Assembly (NCBI GenBank): GCA_040905445.1
Contig: JBBDRN010000007.1
Location: 1-64,000, forward strand
Origin: SKPT01 sp040905445
GTDB lineage: Bacteria > Planctomycetota > Phycisphaerae > Phycisphaerales > Phycisphaeraceae
Direction: 5' to 3'
Length of the DNA: 64,000 nt
Every line of letters begins with the position of its first letter. Position 1 is the first letter of the stretch. The notes beneath the pieces were generated by a model. That model was not told the DNA's origin and did not search any database. It saw only the letters and a list, made by a program, of their open reading frames with translations. Of this stretch, positions 8,601 through 16,414 are shown piece by piece. A program made the translations under genes and the position numbers.

Positions 8601-9086
8601 GAGGATCAACTCGCCCGCTGGCGTGAGCAGATCGCGGCCCCGGCTGTGCGCGCGGCGCTGTCGCGGGCGGCCGAGACGAGCGAGGCACTGGTGGACAAGC
8701 CACCCGTGGCACCCGGCGGGACGGAGGAGGGCGGGCAGGTCACGCTCTGGCGTGAGAAGCCCTTCGCCGTGCATGAGGGCGACGACCTCGTGCGTGGGCT
8801 GTTCGACCGGGTGGTGATCCGCCGCGACGCTGCCGGCGAGCCGGTCGCCGCCACGTTGCTGGACTTCAAGACCGACCGCGTCGCGGCGGACGACCCGGCG
8901 GAGCTGGCCGCGCGGGTGGAACATTACCGCCCGCAACTGGCCGCCTACCGCCGGGCGCTGGCCCGGCTGCTGGACCTCGCCCCCGACGCCGTCGCCGCCC
9001 GGCTGGTGCTGCTGGAAATTGGTCGGGTCGTGGACGTGGCAGACGATGCCGAGGCGGCTAAAATGCCGGCCGACCAACCGGCATAA
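5694..9086 (+). CDS. addA: AddA-like helicase-nuclease (UvrD superfamily)
   Basis: Motor and second nuclease subunit of the AddAB complex that resects double-strand breaks. The 1130-residue product shows Walker A ASAGTGKT (residues 20-27), Walker B LLLDEFQDTS (about 386), GDTKQAIYGWRGG, the late helicase motif MTIHAAKGLEFD (about 719) and LYVAMTRPRHAL. It ends in a PD-(D/E)XK nuclease with LFDRVVIRRD and LLDFKTDR (about 1035-1063). An acidic run (HDDDDDEAGDD) lies near residue 525. A family A palindrome is inserted in frame around residue 998 and is read as EALVDKPPVAP. The start ATG at 5694 lies just after the family C pair, with no clear Shine-Dalgarno, so translation may depend on coupling or a short leader. 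Confidence 0.9.
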   Translation: MTHTPAQQHDVALAHQVIRASAGTGKTYRLTVQYLKLLVAGADPAAILATTFTRKAAGEILGRVLERLADAAADAQERDKLTQDLALRRALTADDCRALLRRVVASLHRVSICTIDSFFHRIAGAFRLELDLPVEPRLLDEGHPLAGQVRRDAVEAMLGAAADDDARGGGDAGLTVMLELLRRTHHDMAVRSVTGAIDDLVRELYDVYRQAPAAAAWGGDTKPAGLLDDAELVDAIAALGEAGVHLPTTAKGEPNATWRKAWEKDLARARARDWRGLVQAGLAKPLALGVATYYKTEIPEPLVRAYEPIVTHARSALRADLAWWSRATHELLQRYDGHIGRLRREQRVVLFSDLTHKLARELPLTDPTLWLDIFCRLDGQVHHLLLDEFQDTSLEQWRVLGPLADAILDQGESAASGRSFFCVGDTKQAIYGWRGGCAALFDVVEQKVITAGGTREGLDESRRCAPPVLDAVNAVFDNLAACPAMKDDADAAGDWQRAFPVHSAFDKDAPGYVRLETTPGTDVDHDDDDDEAGDDHAPHSHEAHVAEVVARVHAQAPRATLGVLVRRNRTASRLLFELRRKGLAVSGEGGGSVADAPAVAAVLSALTLADHPGDSAAGFHVANSPLGELLGMDVSDEPSRVRVAQTIRRALLDRGYPGLIADWTQRLAPACDERDLHRLTQLIDLADQHTPMTGLRPSEFVAYVDSARVEEPTPAPIRVMTIHAAKGLEFDAVVLADLNLRLSNDFSILLDRDGPTGDVRQVVRNVDSALRDVLPELQEVYDCRRREQRLEDLCNLYVAMTRPRHALHMVIRPLALTGKGTIGAAGWTDLSYATMLRRQLSRLGDAEAVEGGEVLYEHDNASAVGPWYARFAATGERAATRDAPTPLRPRLAPGRRSWRTVSPSSLEAGGKVRASELLRLEADAALDRGTLVHAWLERVAFVDDEPLPDDAALLAVGRQLLPGASAAWLEDQLARWREQIAAPAVRAALSRAAETSEALVDKPPVAPGGTEEGGQVTLWREKPFAVHEGDDLVRGLFDRVVIRRDAAGEPVAATLLDFKTDRVAADDPAELAARVEHYRPQLAAYRRALARLLDLAPDAVAARLVLLEIGRVVDVADDAEAAKMPADQPA
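8685..8714 (+). repeat. Family A palindrome inside addA
   Basis: GCACTGGTGG-ACAAG-CCACCCGTGGCACCC is a near-palindrome (GGTGG/CCACC) read in frame as EALVDKPPVAP. It matches 23649-23678 in dnaE (same frame, same peptide) and intergenic copies at 39949 and 49213. Confidence 0.75.
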
Positions 9087-9094
9087 GCCCGCTT

Positions 9095-9200
9095 GCCACG
9101 AAGGCACGAAGAGCACGAAGGCGGCACGAAGGGCTGCAGTGCCTGTGCTGCCTCAGGCTCTGCTTCGCGTTCTTCGTGTCTTCGCGGTTCATCCGAACCG
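9095..9200. repeat. Family H inverted flanks between addA and the GH4 gene
   Basis: CACGAAGGCACGAAGAGCAC (9098-9117) with further CACGAAG units on the left is matched on the right by CTTCGCGTTCTTCGTGTC (9163-9180) and TTCGCGGTTC, its approximate reverse complement. The same CGAAGG-type outer flanks recur at 26711-27010, and a related CGCCAAGG form at 15639-15720. Confidence 0.6.
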
Positions 9201-9255
9201 GCTGGACGGCCACCACCTGTTTTCAAACCGCACCCCCGCCCCCCAGGAACCCCCG

Positions 9256-10689
9256 ATGAGCTCGACCACCTCGACCGTCAAGCGTGAAGGCCACGCCGCG
9301 CATACCCAAGCCGCCGAGGGCACGCTGGCCCTGCCGGGCAAGTTCGACCGGCCGATCAAGGTCACGATGCTCGGGGCCGGCAGCCACTTCACGCACCCGC
9401 TGATGAACGACATCCTCGCCATCGAGGGCGCGGAGCATGGCGAGATCGCGCTGGTCGACATCGACGCGAAGCGCCTCGCCCCCATGGCGAAGATCATCAC
9501 GAAGCTCGCCGAGGCGTACGGCAAGAGCAACTGGACCGTCACCGCCACCACCGACCGCGCCGAGGCGCTGCCCGGCAGCCAGTACGTCATCAACTCCATC
9601 GAGGTCGCCGGCGTCGACTGCGTCCGCTTCGACAACGACATCCCGCTCAAGTACGGCATCGACCAGTGCATCGGGGACACGATCGGCCCGGGCGGCATCA
9701 TGAAGGCGCTGCGCACCGGGCCCGTGTGGCTCGACATCCTTCGCGACGTCGTGCGCTACTGCCCCGAGGCCATCGTCCTCAACTACACCAACCCCATGAG
9801 CATGCTCTGCCTCGCCGGGGCCCGGGCCGTACCGGCGCTGCGCGATCGGACGATCGGCCTGTGCCACAGCGTGCAGCTCACCAGCAAGAAGCTCGCCCGC
9901 GACGCCGGCGTGCCGCTCAATGAGCTCGAGTGGCGCTGCGCCGGCATCAACCACCTCGCCTGGTTCACCACCCTCAAGCACCAGGGCGAGGACCTCTACC
10001 CGCGCCTGCGGGCGCTCGTCGAAGGCCGCACCGGCGACGTCTACGAATCCGATCCCGTTCGCTACGACATGATGCTGCACTTCGGTGCGTTCATCACCGA
10101 GTCGAGCGGCCACCTCAGCGAGTACCTGCCCTACTACCGCAAGCACCCCGAGGCGCTCAAGGTCCACTGCCGCGACGGCTACCGCGGCGGCTCGTCGTTC
10201 TATGCGGACAACTGGCCGACGTGGCGCGACAACCACGACGAGAACCGCAACGCGATCCTGCGCGGCGAGAAGCCGCTGACGCGCCAGCGCACGCACGAGT
10301 ACGCCGCGTGGATCATCGAGGCCCGCGAGAAGCACTCGCCGGTGTCGGTGCATGGCAACGTGATGAACCACGACGGCACAGGCCGGGGCGAGCTGATCTC
10401 CAACCTGCCCGCCGACGCGTGCGTGGAGGTGGCGTGCATGATCGACCGCAACGGGATCAACCCGACGCGGCACGGCCCGCTGCCGGCCCAGATGGCGGGC
10501 GTGTGCCAGAGCAACATGAGCGTCTACGACCTTGCGGCGACGGCGGTCGTCGAGAAGAGCAAGGAAGCGGCGATCCACGCGATGCTGCTCGACCCGCTCT
10601 CGGCCGCGGTATGCACGCCGAGCGAGATCCGCAAGATGGCGGGCGAGCTTTTCGACGCCGAGGCGCGCTTCCTGCCGGGCTTTGGCTGA
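9256..10689 (+). CDS. Glycoside hydrolase family 4 protein (alpha-galactosidase/glucuronidase-like)
   Basis: Predicted NAD- and metal-dependent glycosidase that acts by oxidation at C3 and elimination, in the cytoplasm. The 477-residue product shows the N-terminal dinucleotide motif VTMLGAGSHF (residues 36-45), the conserved INSIEVAG region, a CHSVQ metal-binding cysteine segment (about 202) and GINHLAWF (about 230), all typical of GH4. Length is typical for the family. The start is the ATG at 9256; the frame is open further upstream, but that part is proline/histidine-rich and runs across a family H repeat. The substrate (alpha-galactoside or alpha-glucuronide) cannot be decided from sequence alone. 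It may be co-transcribed with the small VOC gene 84 bases downstream. Confidence 0.88.
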   Translation: MSSTTSTVKREGHAAHTQAAEGTLALPGKFDRPIKVTMLGAGSHFTHPLMNDILAIEGAEHGEIALVDIDAKRLAPMAKIITKLAEAYGKSNWTVTATTDRAEALPGSQYVINSIEVAGVDCVRFDNDIPLKYGIDQCIGDTIGPGGIMKALRTGPVWLDILRDVVRYCPEAIVLNYTNPMSMLCLAGARAVPALRDRTIGLCHSVQLTSKKLARDAGVPLNELEWRCAGINHLAWFTTLKHQGEDLYPRLRALVEGRTGDVYESDPVRYDMMLHFGAFITESSGHLSEYLPYYRKHPEALKVHCRDGYRGGSSFYADNWPTWRDNHDENRNAILRGEKPLTRQRTHEYAAWIIEAREKHSPVSVHGNVMNHDGTGRGELISNLPADACVEVACMIDRNGINPTRHGPLPAQMAGVCQSNMSVYDLAATAVVEKSKEAAIHAMLLDPLSAAVCTPSEIRKMAGELFDAEARFLPGFG

Positions 10690-10773
10690 TCAAGCCGGAC
10701 GGCCCACCGCCCCCGCCTGGAAGAGTGGCGCCGCCTCCCAACGCGAGTCCGCGACAACCCGAAAGGAGAACCC

Positions 10774-11202
10774 ATGCTCGCACCACTGAACCGCGTGATC
10801 GTGTTCGTCGGCGACGTGCAGCGGTGCGCCCAGTTCTACCGCGACGCCTTCGACCTCGCCTTCATCCCGAGCGACGACCCCGCCGCATGGCAGGAGCTGG
10901 ATGCAGGCCGTTGCCGACTGGCGTTCCACAAGGCGCATGGCCCCGACGGGCCGGTCGATGCACCGACCGGTGGGCCGATGAACCCGCACAAGATCGCCTT
11001 CTTCGCCGAGGACGTCGTCCAGGCGTGCGCCGAGCTCGAGCGGCGCGGCGTGCAGATGGGCAAGGTCAATCGGTTCGGCGATCTGCATCTGTGCGACGGC
11101 GCCGATCCGGAAGGGCATCGGTTCCAGATATCCAACCGCCCGCGAACGGGTCACTTCACACCGACGCGAGGTGCTCGTAGGTCGACCGGCCGTTGCGCTT
11201 GA
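10774..11202 (+). CDS. VOC (glyoxalase/bleomycin-resistance) family protein
   Basis: A 142-residue cytoplasmic protein starting at an ATG after a good AAAGGAG site. LNRVIVFVGDVQRCAQFYRDAFDL at the start and DLHLCDGADPEGHRFQISNR near the end are the two halves of a single betaalphabetabetabeta glyoxalase module. Such proteins bind a divalent metal and act as lyases, dioxygenases or resistance proteins; the reaction here is unknown. The last 15 or so codons overlap the 3' end of the convergent DUF342 gene by 47 bases and look like read-through sequence (TRGARRSTGRCA), so the functional domain probably ends near residue 127. Confidence 0.75.
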   Translation: MLAPLNRVIVFVGDVQRCAQFYRDAFDLAFIPSDDPAAWQELDAGRCRLAFHKAHGPDGPVDAPTGGPMNPHKIAFFAEDVVQACAELERRGVQMGKVNRFGDLHLCDGADPEGHRFQISNRPRTGHFTPTRGARRSTGRCA

Positions 11203-12586
11203 TGCCGACCGTCCCCTCGCGCGTTTGGCCGAGCATGACAGGGCCGGCCTGCTCGTGGGCGACGGTGGCGCGGGCCTTGGGGGTGACGATCGTCACGCCC
11301 GGGTAGAGCGTGCGCAGGACGGTCAGCTCGGTGTTGGCGAGGCGCGCCAGCTCCAGGCGGCGGCGCTCGAGGTCTTCTGCCCAGCACCGGCGTCGGGCGT
11401 GCAACTGCTCGATCTCGCGCAGCAGTGAGGCGGCGCGCGGGTGGTTCGCCTCGCCCCGCGCGCCGGAGCTGAGGCGTTGCAGGTCTTTCTTGCGCACCTT
11501 GGCGCGGCGGCGCAACCGCGCCATGATCGCCAGCACGCGGTCGGCCTGGCGCTCCATCGCGGGCTGGAAGCCGAGGTGGATGAGGGTGGCCTGTCCCTGG
11601 GGCGAGCCGAGTTCGCCGACGCTCGAGTCGCCGCCGAGGGTGAGGCTGCCGCCGACGATGCGGCCGTCGGCGGCCTGCAGGCCGCCGGTGATCTCGAGCT
11701 CGGTGTGGTCGATTTCGCGGCCGACCCAGACGTGGCCGGCGACGCGGCCGCGTGCGCCGTTGAGGTAGCGGGCCGCCAGGTCGCCGCCGATGTTCAGCCA
11801 GCCCTTCTCCTTGCCGGCGATGCCGCCGCGGACGGTCAGCGAGCCGCCGGTGGTGACGTCGGCGGCCTCGATCGTGCCGCCGACCTCGACGTGCTGGTCG
11901 GAACTGACCTTGAACAGGTCGCCGACCGACCCGCCGACGTGCACATCGCCCTTGAAGGCGACGTTCCCGGTCGCAAAGTCGACGTCGCCGGGGATCTCCA
12001 GCACCGGCTCGACGCGCACCGTCACGTTCTCGAAATGCAGAACCCCGTCGACCTGTGCCGTCATCGTGCCGCTGGCGTCCACCGCGACGCCGTCGGCGAT
12101 TGTCACTGCGGCGGGCTCGGCGTCCGCGGGCGCGACGACCGCGCCGCGCACGTCCGTGCCGGGCGTTCCCGGTACCGGGTCGACCACGCGGCCGAGCATC
12201 TGGCCGCGCGCGACGAAGACGAACCGGCTCTGGTTGTAGAAGTCGATGCGCTCGTCCTCGGCGGGACTGCCCGGGATGATGCGCGCGACCGTCGGGTCGA
12301 CGCCTTCGCGCCACAGGACGTAGCCGGCCTGGCCGGCCTGGGGTTCGAGGCGCGTGAGCTGGACGGCCACCCGCTGATCCGGCGCGGCGCGGTGGCGCGA
12401 CACGCCCTGGGCCAGCGCCTGCGCCCAGTGCGAGAGGGGCGCGAGGCCCGCGGCCGTCATCGCCTCCAGGGCCTGCCCCGGCGTCACGGGCTGATGGGGC
12501 GGGCGCGGCCCGAGCAGCAGCGTCGCCGCCGAGCCATCGTCCTCAATCCGGATCGCCACACCGGTCTTGTCCACAAGCGCAACCAT
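11156..12586 (-). CDS. DUF342 / FapA-like polymer-binding protein
   Basis: A 476-residue protein of the FapA (DUF342) type. The middle third is a run of short glycine-rich beta repeats such as VEVGGTIEAADVTTGGSLTVRGG and GWLNIGGDLAARYLNGARG, typical of the right-handed beta-helix of this family. It is followed by an alpha-helical coiled-coil segment (about 340-420, MERQADRVLAIMARLRRRAK onward) and a short beta C-terminus. Members occur near flagellar or chemotaxis genes in some bacteria, but nothing of that kind is adjacent, so no role is assigned. I chose the ATG at 12586 because GGAGAGGG lies seven bases before it; an in-frame ATG at 12628 would add 14 residues. Confidence 0.75.
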   Translation of the reverse strand: MVALVDKTGVAIRIEDDGSAATLLLGPRPPHQPVTPGQALEAMTAAGLAPLSHWAQALAQGVSRHRAAPDQRVAVQLTRLEPQAGQAGYVLWREGVDPTVARIIPGSPAEDERIDFYNQSRFVFVARGQMLGRVVDPVPGTPGTDVRGAVVAPADAEPAAVTIADGVAVDASGTMTAQVDGVLHFENVTVRVEPVLEIPGDVDFATGNVAFKGDVHVGGSVGDLFKVSSDQHVEVGGTIEAADVTTGGSLTVRGGIAGKEKGWLNIGGDLAARYLNGARGRVAGHVWVGREIDHTELEITGGLQAADGRIVGGSLTLGGDSSVGELGSPQGQATLIHLGFQPAMERQADRVLAIMARLRRRAKVRKKDLQRLSSGARGEANHPRAASLLREIEQLHARRRCWAEDLERRRLELARLANTELTVLRTLYPGVTIVTPKARATVAHEQAGPVMLGQTREGTVGIKRNGRSTYEHLASV

Positions 12587-12786
12587 GGCAGCACCCTCTC
12601 CACGTGCCCTTGACTGAATATCGGCCACCGTGGAGCACCGGTTGACTTCGGGCCGGGGCGCGTGGGCAGAAGCCTGCGGACCGCGATGGGCGGCTGGCGC
12701 GGCCGAATCGCCCCGCTTCCCTGCCCGAGGACGCTGTGGTACAAGACAACCCGCATCCCCTTCCCATTTTCACAGGGCGGTCCGCC

Positions 12787-14661
12787 ATGATGATGCTCCG
12801 CAAGTTCCTCAAGTTTCTGCGCGGGTCGGTCGCGCCGTACCAGGTCTACGCCGCCTGCATCCTGGGCGGGCTGATCGGCTTCATGCCCGGTTTCATGCAG
12901 GCCCCGGGGCTGATCGTCGTCCTGACGCTCCTGCTCATCCTCCTCAACGCCAGCTTCTTCCTCGCCGGGCTGACCGGGCTCATCGCGGGCCTGCTCTCGC
13001 TCGTCCTGCTGCCCGTCACCTTCCAGGTCGGCCGCCTGTTGCTCGACGGCCCGACGCAGGGCCTCTTCCAGCCCATGATCAACGCCCCCGGGCTCGCCCT
13101 GCTCGGCCTCGACTACTACGCGACCACCGGCGGCATCCCGCTGGGCATCCTCACCGGCATCGTCGTCGCCGTCATCATCCTCAAGCTCCTGCGCACCTTC
13201 CGCACGCGCATGGCCAACCTCGAGGAAGGCTCCGAACGCTACAAGCAGTGGACCAGCAAAAAGTGGGTCAAGGCGCTGACCTGGATTCTCGCCGGCGGCG
13301 GGCCCAAGCAGGGGTACAAGGCCCTCGTCGAGTCCCGGGCCAAGTTCAAGCCCCTGCGCCCGCTCGGCCTCGCCGTCGCGGCGGGCGCCGTCGTGCTTGG
13401 CATCATCGCCCACCTGCTGCTGAGCGGGCCCATCGTCACGGCCGCGCTGGCGCACGGCCTGGAGCGCGCCAATGGCGCGACCGTCGACTTGCGCAGCGCG
13501 GACCTGAGCCTGCGACACGGCCGACTGGTCATCGAGGACCTGGCCATGGCCGACCCCAATGCGCTGGAGACTGACATCTTCCGCGCCGCGCGCGTCGAGG
13601 CGAACCTTTCCGTGGCGGATCTGCTGCGCAAGCGGATGACGATCGACGCGCTGGTCGCTTCGGGGGCGTCGTCGGGCCAGGCCCGGGCGGTGCGCGGCGC
13701 CCGGACGCGCTCGGCGCCGCAGCCCGCGCCGGCGCCCGATCCGGACGAGCTGGAGCCGGACGAGAAGACGATCGAGGATTACATCGCCGACGCCCGTCAG
13801 TGGCGCGAGCGGTTGGCGCAGGTGCGTCGCTGGCTGGAGGCCGTGATGGGCCCGGGCGATCCGCCCGACACGCAGGAGCAGCGCGAGACGCTGCGCGAGC
13901 GGCTGGCGCGGCGGGCGGCGGAGCTGGGCTACGCCAACGTCCGCGCCGAGCACCTGGTCGACCGTGCCCCGACGCTGCTCATCCGCCACATGCAGGCCGA
14001 GGGGGTGAGCGTCGCGCAGCTCGAGGATGAGACGCTCGACATCCAGGCGTACAACATCTCGACGCACGCGCACCTGGTCGACGAGCCGCCGCGCATCACC
14101 GTCGCGTCGAGCGGCGGGACGCTGCTGGCGAACCTGTCGCTAGACGGCGCGGCCGCGGGCGGCGCCGGGCAGGCCAACCACGTTCAGCTCAGCCTGGCCG
14201 GCATCTCGGGCGATCGCGTGGGCCAGGCGCTGCGTGTTGGCGACACGCAGCCGGTCCGCGACGGCCGCGTCGATCTCGTGACCGATGGCACGTTCAGCCG
14301 CGCGGGCATCGACCTGCCGCTGCACGTGACGCTGCATGACACGACGCTGACCGTGCCGGGCGTCGCCTCGCACGCGGCCAACCGCTTCGATCTCGCTTTG
14401 GGCGTGCGCGGCCAGCTCGACGCGCCGATCATCACCCTCGACAACCAGCAGCTCGCCGACGCTCTGATCCGCGCCGGCGCGGATCAGCTCGCCGCCTACG
14501 TCGACGAGCAGGTCACGGAGCGGGTGGAGCAGGAGGTCGACCGCGCCCGCGAGCGTGCCACGGAGGAGGTCGACCGCGCCCGCGAGGAGGCGCGCGGCCG
14601 CATCGAGCGCGAGGCCGGCCGACAGTTGCGCGGGCTGTTCGGCGGCGACGACGATGAGTGA
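12787..14661 (+). CDS. Membrane protein: TIGR03546/DUF2062-like domain fused to AsmA-like (TIGR03545-type) domain
   Basis: The 624-residue product has two parts. The N-terminal 150 residues hold several hydrophobic segments (GGLIGFMPGFMQAPGLIVVL, LILLNASFFLAGLTGLIAGL, IPLGILTGIVVAVIILKLL) of the TIGR03546/DUF2062 type. After another membrane segment near residue 200, the remainder resembles AsmA-like envelope proteins (SGPIVTAALAHGLERANGATVDLRSADLSL). It ends in a charged coiled coil (VEQEVDRARERATEEVDRAR) and an acidic tail. In other bacteria TIGR03546 and TIGR03545 are, to my knowledge, separate neighbouring genes; here they appear fused. The first ATG of ATGATGATG at 12787 is chosen; a GTG at 12736 is less likely. 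Role inferred only as inner-membrane/envelope. Confidence 0.6.
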   Translation: MMMLRKFLKFLRGSVAPYQVYAACILGGLIGFMPGFMQAPGLIVVLTLLLILLNASFFLAGLTGLIAGLLSLVLLPVTFQVGRLLLDGPTQGLFQPMINAPGLALLGLDYYATTGGIPLGILTGIVVAVIILKLLRTFRTRMANLEEGSERYKQWTSKKWVKALTWILAGGGPKQGYKALVESRAKFKPLRPLGLAVAAGAVVLGIIAHLLLSGPIVTAALAHGLERANGATVDLRSADLSLRHGRLVIEDLAMADPNALETDIFRAARVEANLSVADLLRKRMTIDALVASGASSGQARAVRGARTRSAPQPAPAPDPDELEPDEKTIEDYIADARQWRERLAQVRRWLEAVMGPGDPPDTQEQRETLRERLARRAAELGYANVRAEHLVDRAPTLLIRHMQAEGVSVAQLEDETLDIQAYNISTHAHLVDEPPRITVASSGGTLLANLSLDGAAAGGAGQANHVQLSLAGISGDRVGQALRVGDTQPVRDGRVDLVTDGTFSRAGIDLPLHVTLHDTTLTVPGVASHAANRFDLALGVRGQLDAPIITLDNQQLADALIRAGADQLAAYVDEQVTERVEQEVDRARERATEEVDRAREEARGRIEREAGRQLRGLFGGDDDE

Positions 14662-14696
14662 CGCTCCGATCGCATCTCCCGCGCCAGCGTGAACCC

Positions 14697-15608
14697 TCAC
14701 ACGCCTTCGCCCTGGGCGCACAACGCGCGGTAGCGAGCGAGGTTGCGCTCGTGGTCCATGAGCAGGAACACGCGGTCGCGGTGGCGCGCCGGGACGGCGT
14801 AGTCGACGAGGCGGCGGGCCTGGTCGATGTCGAGCTTCCGAGGCAGGTGGGTCAGCACGACGGCCTCGGCGCGCACGAGCTCCAGCAGCGACACGATGTG
14901 GTCCAGGTGCAGGTGCTTGCCCTGCCGCGCGTACCCGCGGTGAGCGGCCTTGAGAAACGAGCACTCGGTGACGAGCACCCGCGCCGCCTGCACGTCGCTG
15001 CGCTGAAAGTGCGGTCCCCAGTCGGTGTCGCCCATGTAGCACACGAGCGGCCGATCGCGGCGCTCGGTGATGGCGACGCCCTCGTTCTGCAGCTCCTCGA
15101 GCCGATCGTGGGGCAGGTTGCGGTACTGGCGCTTGAGCCGCTTGCGGCGCTCGGCGACGACGTAGCCCAGCGAGGGGACGGTGTGCTGCGTCTCGAAGGC
15201 GCGCAGGACGTGGTTGTTGTCGAGGCGGAGGGTCGCCTCGTGTTCGAGGCCGACGAGCTTGAACGTCGGCTCGCTGCCTTCGAGGCGGGTCCAGGCGGCC
15301 ATGACGTCGCGGATCACGTCGACGATGCCCTTGTGGCAGACGATCGTGCTGCCGCCGCGGCCCTGCCGCCCGCGCTGCATGACGTAGGACGCCAGGCCCG
15401 CGACGTGGTCGATGTGCCCGTGCGACAGCGCGACGACGGGGCTCGCCAGCGTGGCGGGCAGGCACTCGCCGAGATCGAACGAGACGCCGAGTTCCGGCAC
15501 CTGCACGGTCGTGGACTCGCCGGCGACCGACACGCCCTGGACGTGCCAGGGCGGGACGTAGACGAACCCGGGCGTGCGGGTGACCGGTTTGGGCGGTTCA
15601 GGAATCAT
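14697..15608 (-). CDS. MBL-fold hydrolase, ribonuclease Z-like
   Basis: The 303-residue product contains the metallo-beta-lactamase zinc motif SHGHIDHVAGL (about residues 60-70), a CYMGDTDWG segment, LVTECSFL, KHLHLDHIVSL and VLTHLPRKL, in the order seen in RNase Z-like enzymes and their relatives. It is slightly shorter than long-form RNase Z and lacks an obvious exosite arm. Cytoplasmic metal-dependent hydrolase is the safe call; tRNA 3' processing is possible but not shown. It lies downstream of plsC on the same strand, separated by 140 bases containing a family H-like pair, and is convergent with the AsmA-like gene. Confidence 0.75.
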   Translation of the reverse strand: MIPEPPKPVTRTPGFVYVPPWHVQGVSVAGESTTVQVPELGVSFDLGECLPATLASPVVALSHGHIDHVAGLASYVMQRGRQGRGGSTIVCHKGIVDVIRDVMAAWTRLEGSEPTFKLVGLEHEATLRLDNNHVLRAFETQHTVPSLGYVVAERRKRLKRQYRNLPHDRLEELQNEGVAITERRDRPLVCYMGDTDWGPHFQRSDVQAARVLVTECSFLKAAHRGYARQGKHLHLDHIVSLLELVRAEAVVLTHLPRKLDIDQARRLVDYAVPARHRDRVFLLMDHERNLARYRALCAQGEGV

Positions 15609-15638
15609 GGCTTGTCTGTGCCGGCGCTTCGATTTTCA

Positions 15639-15720
15639 ACGCCAAGGCGCCAAGATGGGAAGGCGGACAAGGTTAAACAGTCTCTTGGCGATGTCTCCGC
15701 ACCTTGGCGTCCTGGCGTTT
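15639..15720. repeat. Family H-like inverted pair (CGCCAAGG units)
   Basis: AACGCCAAGGCGCCAAG (15639-15655) and CCTTGGCGTCCTGGCGTTT (15702-15720) are inverted relative to each other around a moderately AT-rich centre. Repeats of this appearance are common in planctomycete intergenic DNA in my experience; the function is unknown. Confidence 0.6.
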
Positions 15721-15748
15721 CACCCGGGCGAGCTCGCGGGTCCCGGAC

Positions 15749-16414
15749 CTACAGCCGGGCTTCGAGCTCGTCCTGCAGCTTCTGCACTTGCTGGCGCAGG
15801 TGCTCGAGCGCCTCGTCGCCTTTCATCGCCAGGAGCTTATCAGGCTCGATCGCGTCGCCATAGATCGCGCCCATCCGCCCGGTCAGCCGCGGCCGCTTGC
15901 GCCAGCGAGGCCAGACGTCCGACGCCCCGGCAACGGCCACGGGGAGCACGTGCGGGCGGGCGCGCTTGATCAGCAGCATCAGCCCCGACTCGAAGCGAGC
16001 GGTTCGCCCGGTGGCCGTGCGCGAGCCTTCGGGAAAGATCAGCAGCGCCTGGTTTTGCTCGAGCACTTCGAGACAGCGTTTCATGGCCGCGCGGTCGCCC
16101 TCGCCCTGGCGGACGGGGACGGCGTTGAGCATGCGGATCAGCCACGCCAGGCCGCGATGCTCGAAGAGCCCCGAGCGGGCCAGGGCGTAGAACTGGCGGC
16201 GGTGCGCGCCGAGGCCGACGAGGATCGGGTCGTAGAACGACTGGTGGTTGCTGACGATCAGCAGCGGCCCTTCGTCGGGTATGCGCCGCACGCCGAAGGC
16301 CCGGTAGCGGTAGAGCGGCAGGAAGAAGACGTAGCAGAGCAGGTGCAGCACGTGCCAGAAGCCGATGCGCCAGACGGAGGCCCCCGGATGCCGACGGCGG
16401 AGCGCCCGCATCAT
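15749..16414 (-). CDS. plsC: 1-acylglycerol-3-phosphate O-acyltransferase (PlsC family)
   Basis: Acylates lysophosphatidate to phosphatidate at the inner membrane. The 221-residue product has one hydrophobic N-terminal segment (IGFWHVLHLLCYVFFLPLY), the catalytic H-X4-D motif NHQSFYDP (about residue 54) and the substrate-binding FPEGSRT motif (about 125). Length is typical. Its ATG overlaps the stop codon of cmk by four bases (ATGA), so the two are translationally coupled. A cmk-plsC pairing is frequent in planctomycetes and some other phyla. Phosphatidate made here would feed cdsA at 21637. Confidence 0.9.
   Translation of the reverse strand: MMRALRRRHPGASVWRIGFWHVLHLLCYVFFLPLYRYRAFGVRRIPDEGPLLIVSNHQSFYDPILVGLGAHRRQFYALARSGLFEHRGLAWLIRMLNAVPVRQGEGDRAAMKRCLEVLEQNQALLIFPEGSRTATGRTARFESGLMLLIKRARPHVLPVAVAGASDVWPRWRKRPRLTGRMGAIYGDAIEPDKLLAMKGDEALEHLRQQVQKLQDELEARL

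Noticed and set aside
5574..9116. Open frame of 1180 codons on the minus strand
   Set aside because: It is antisense to addA, is rich in Arg, Ala, Val, Gln and His, and shows no domain. Long antisense frames are expected in G+C-rich coding DNA.
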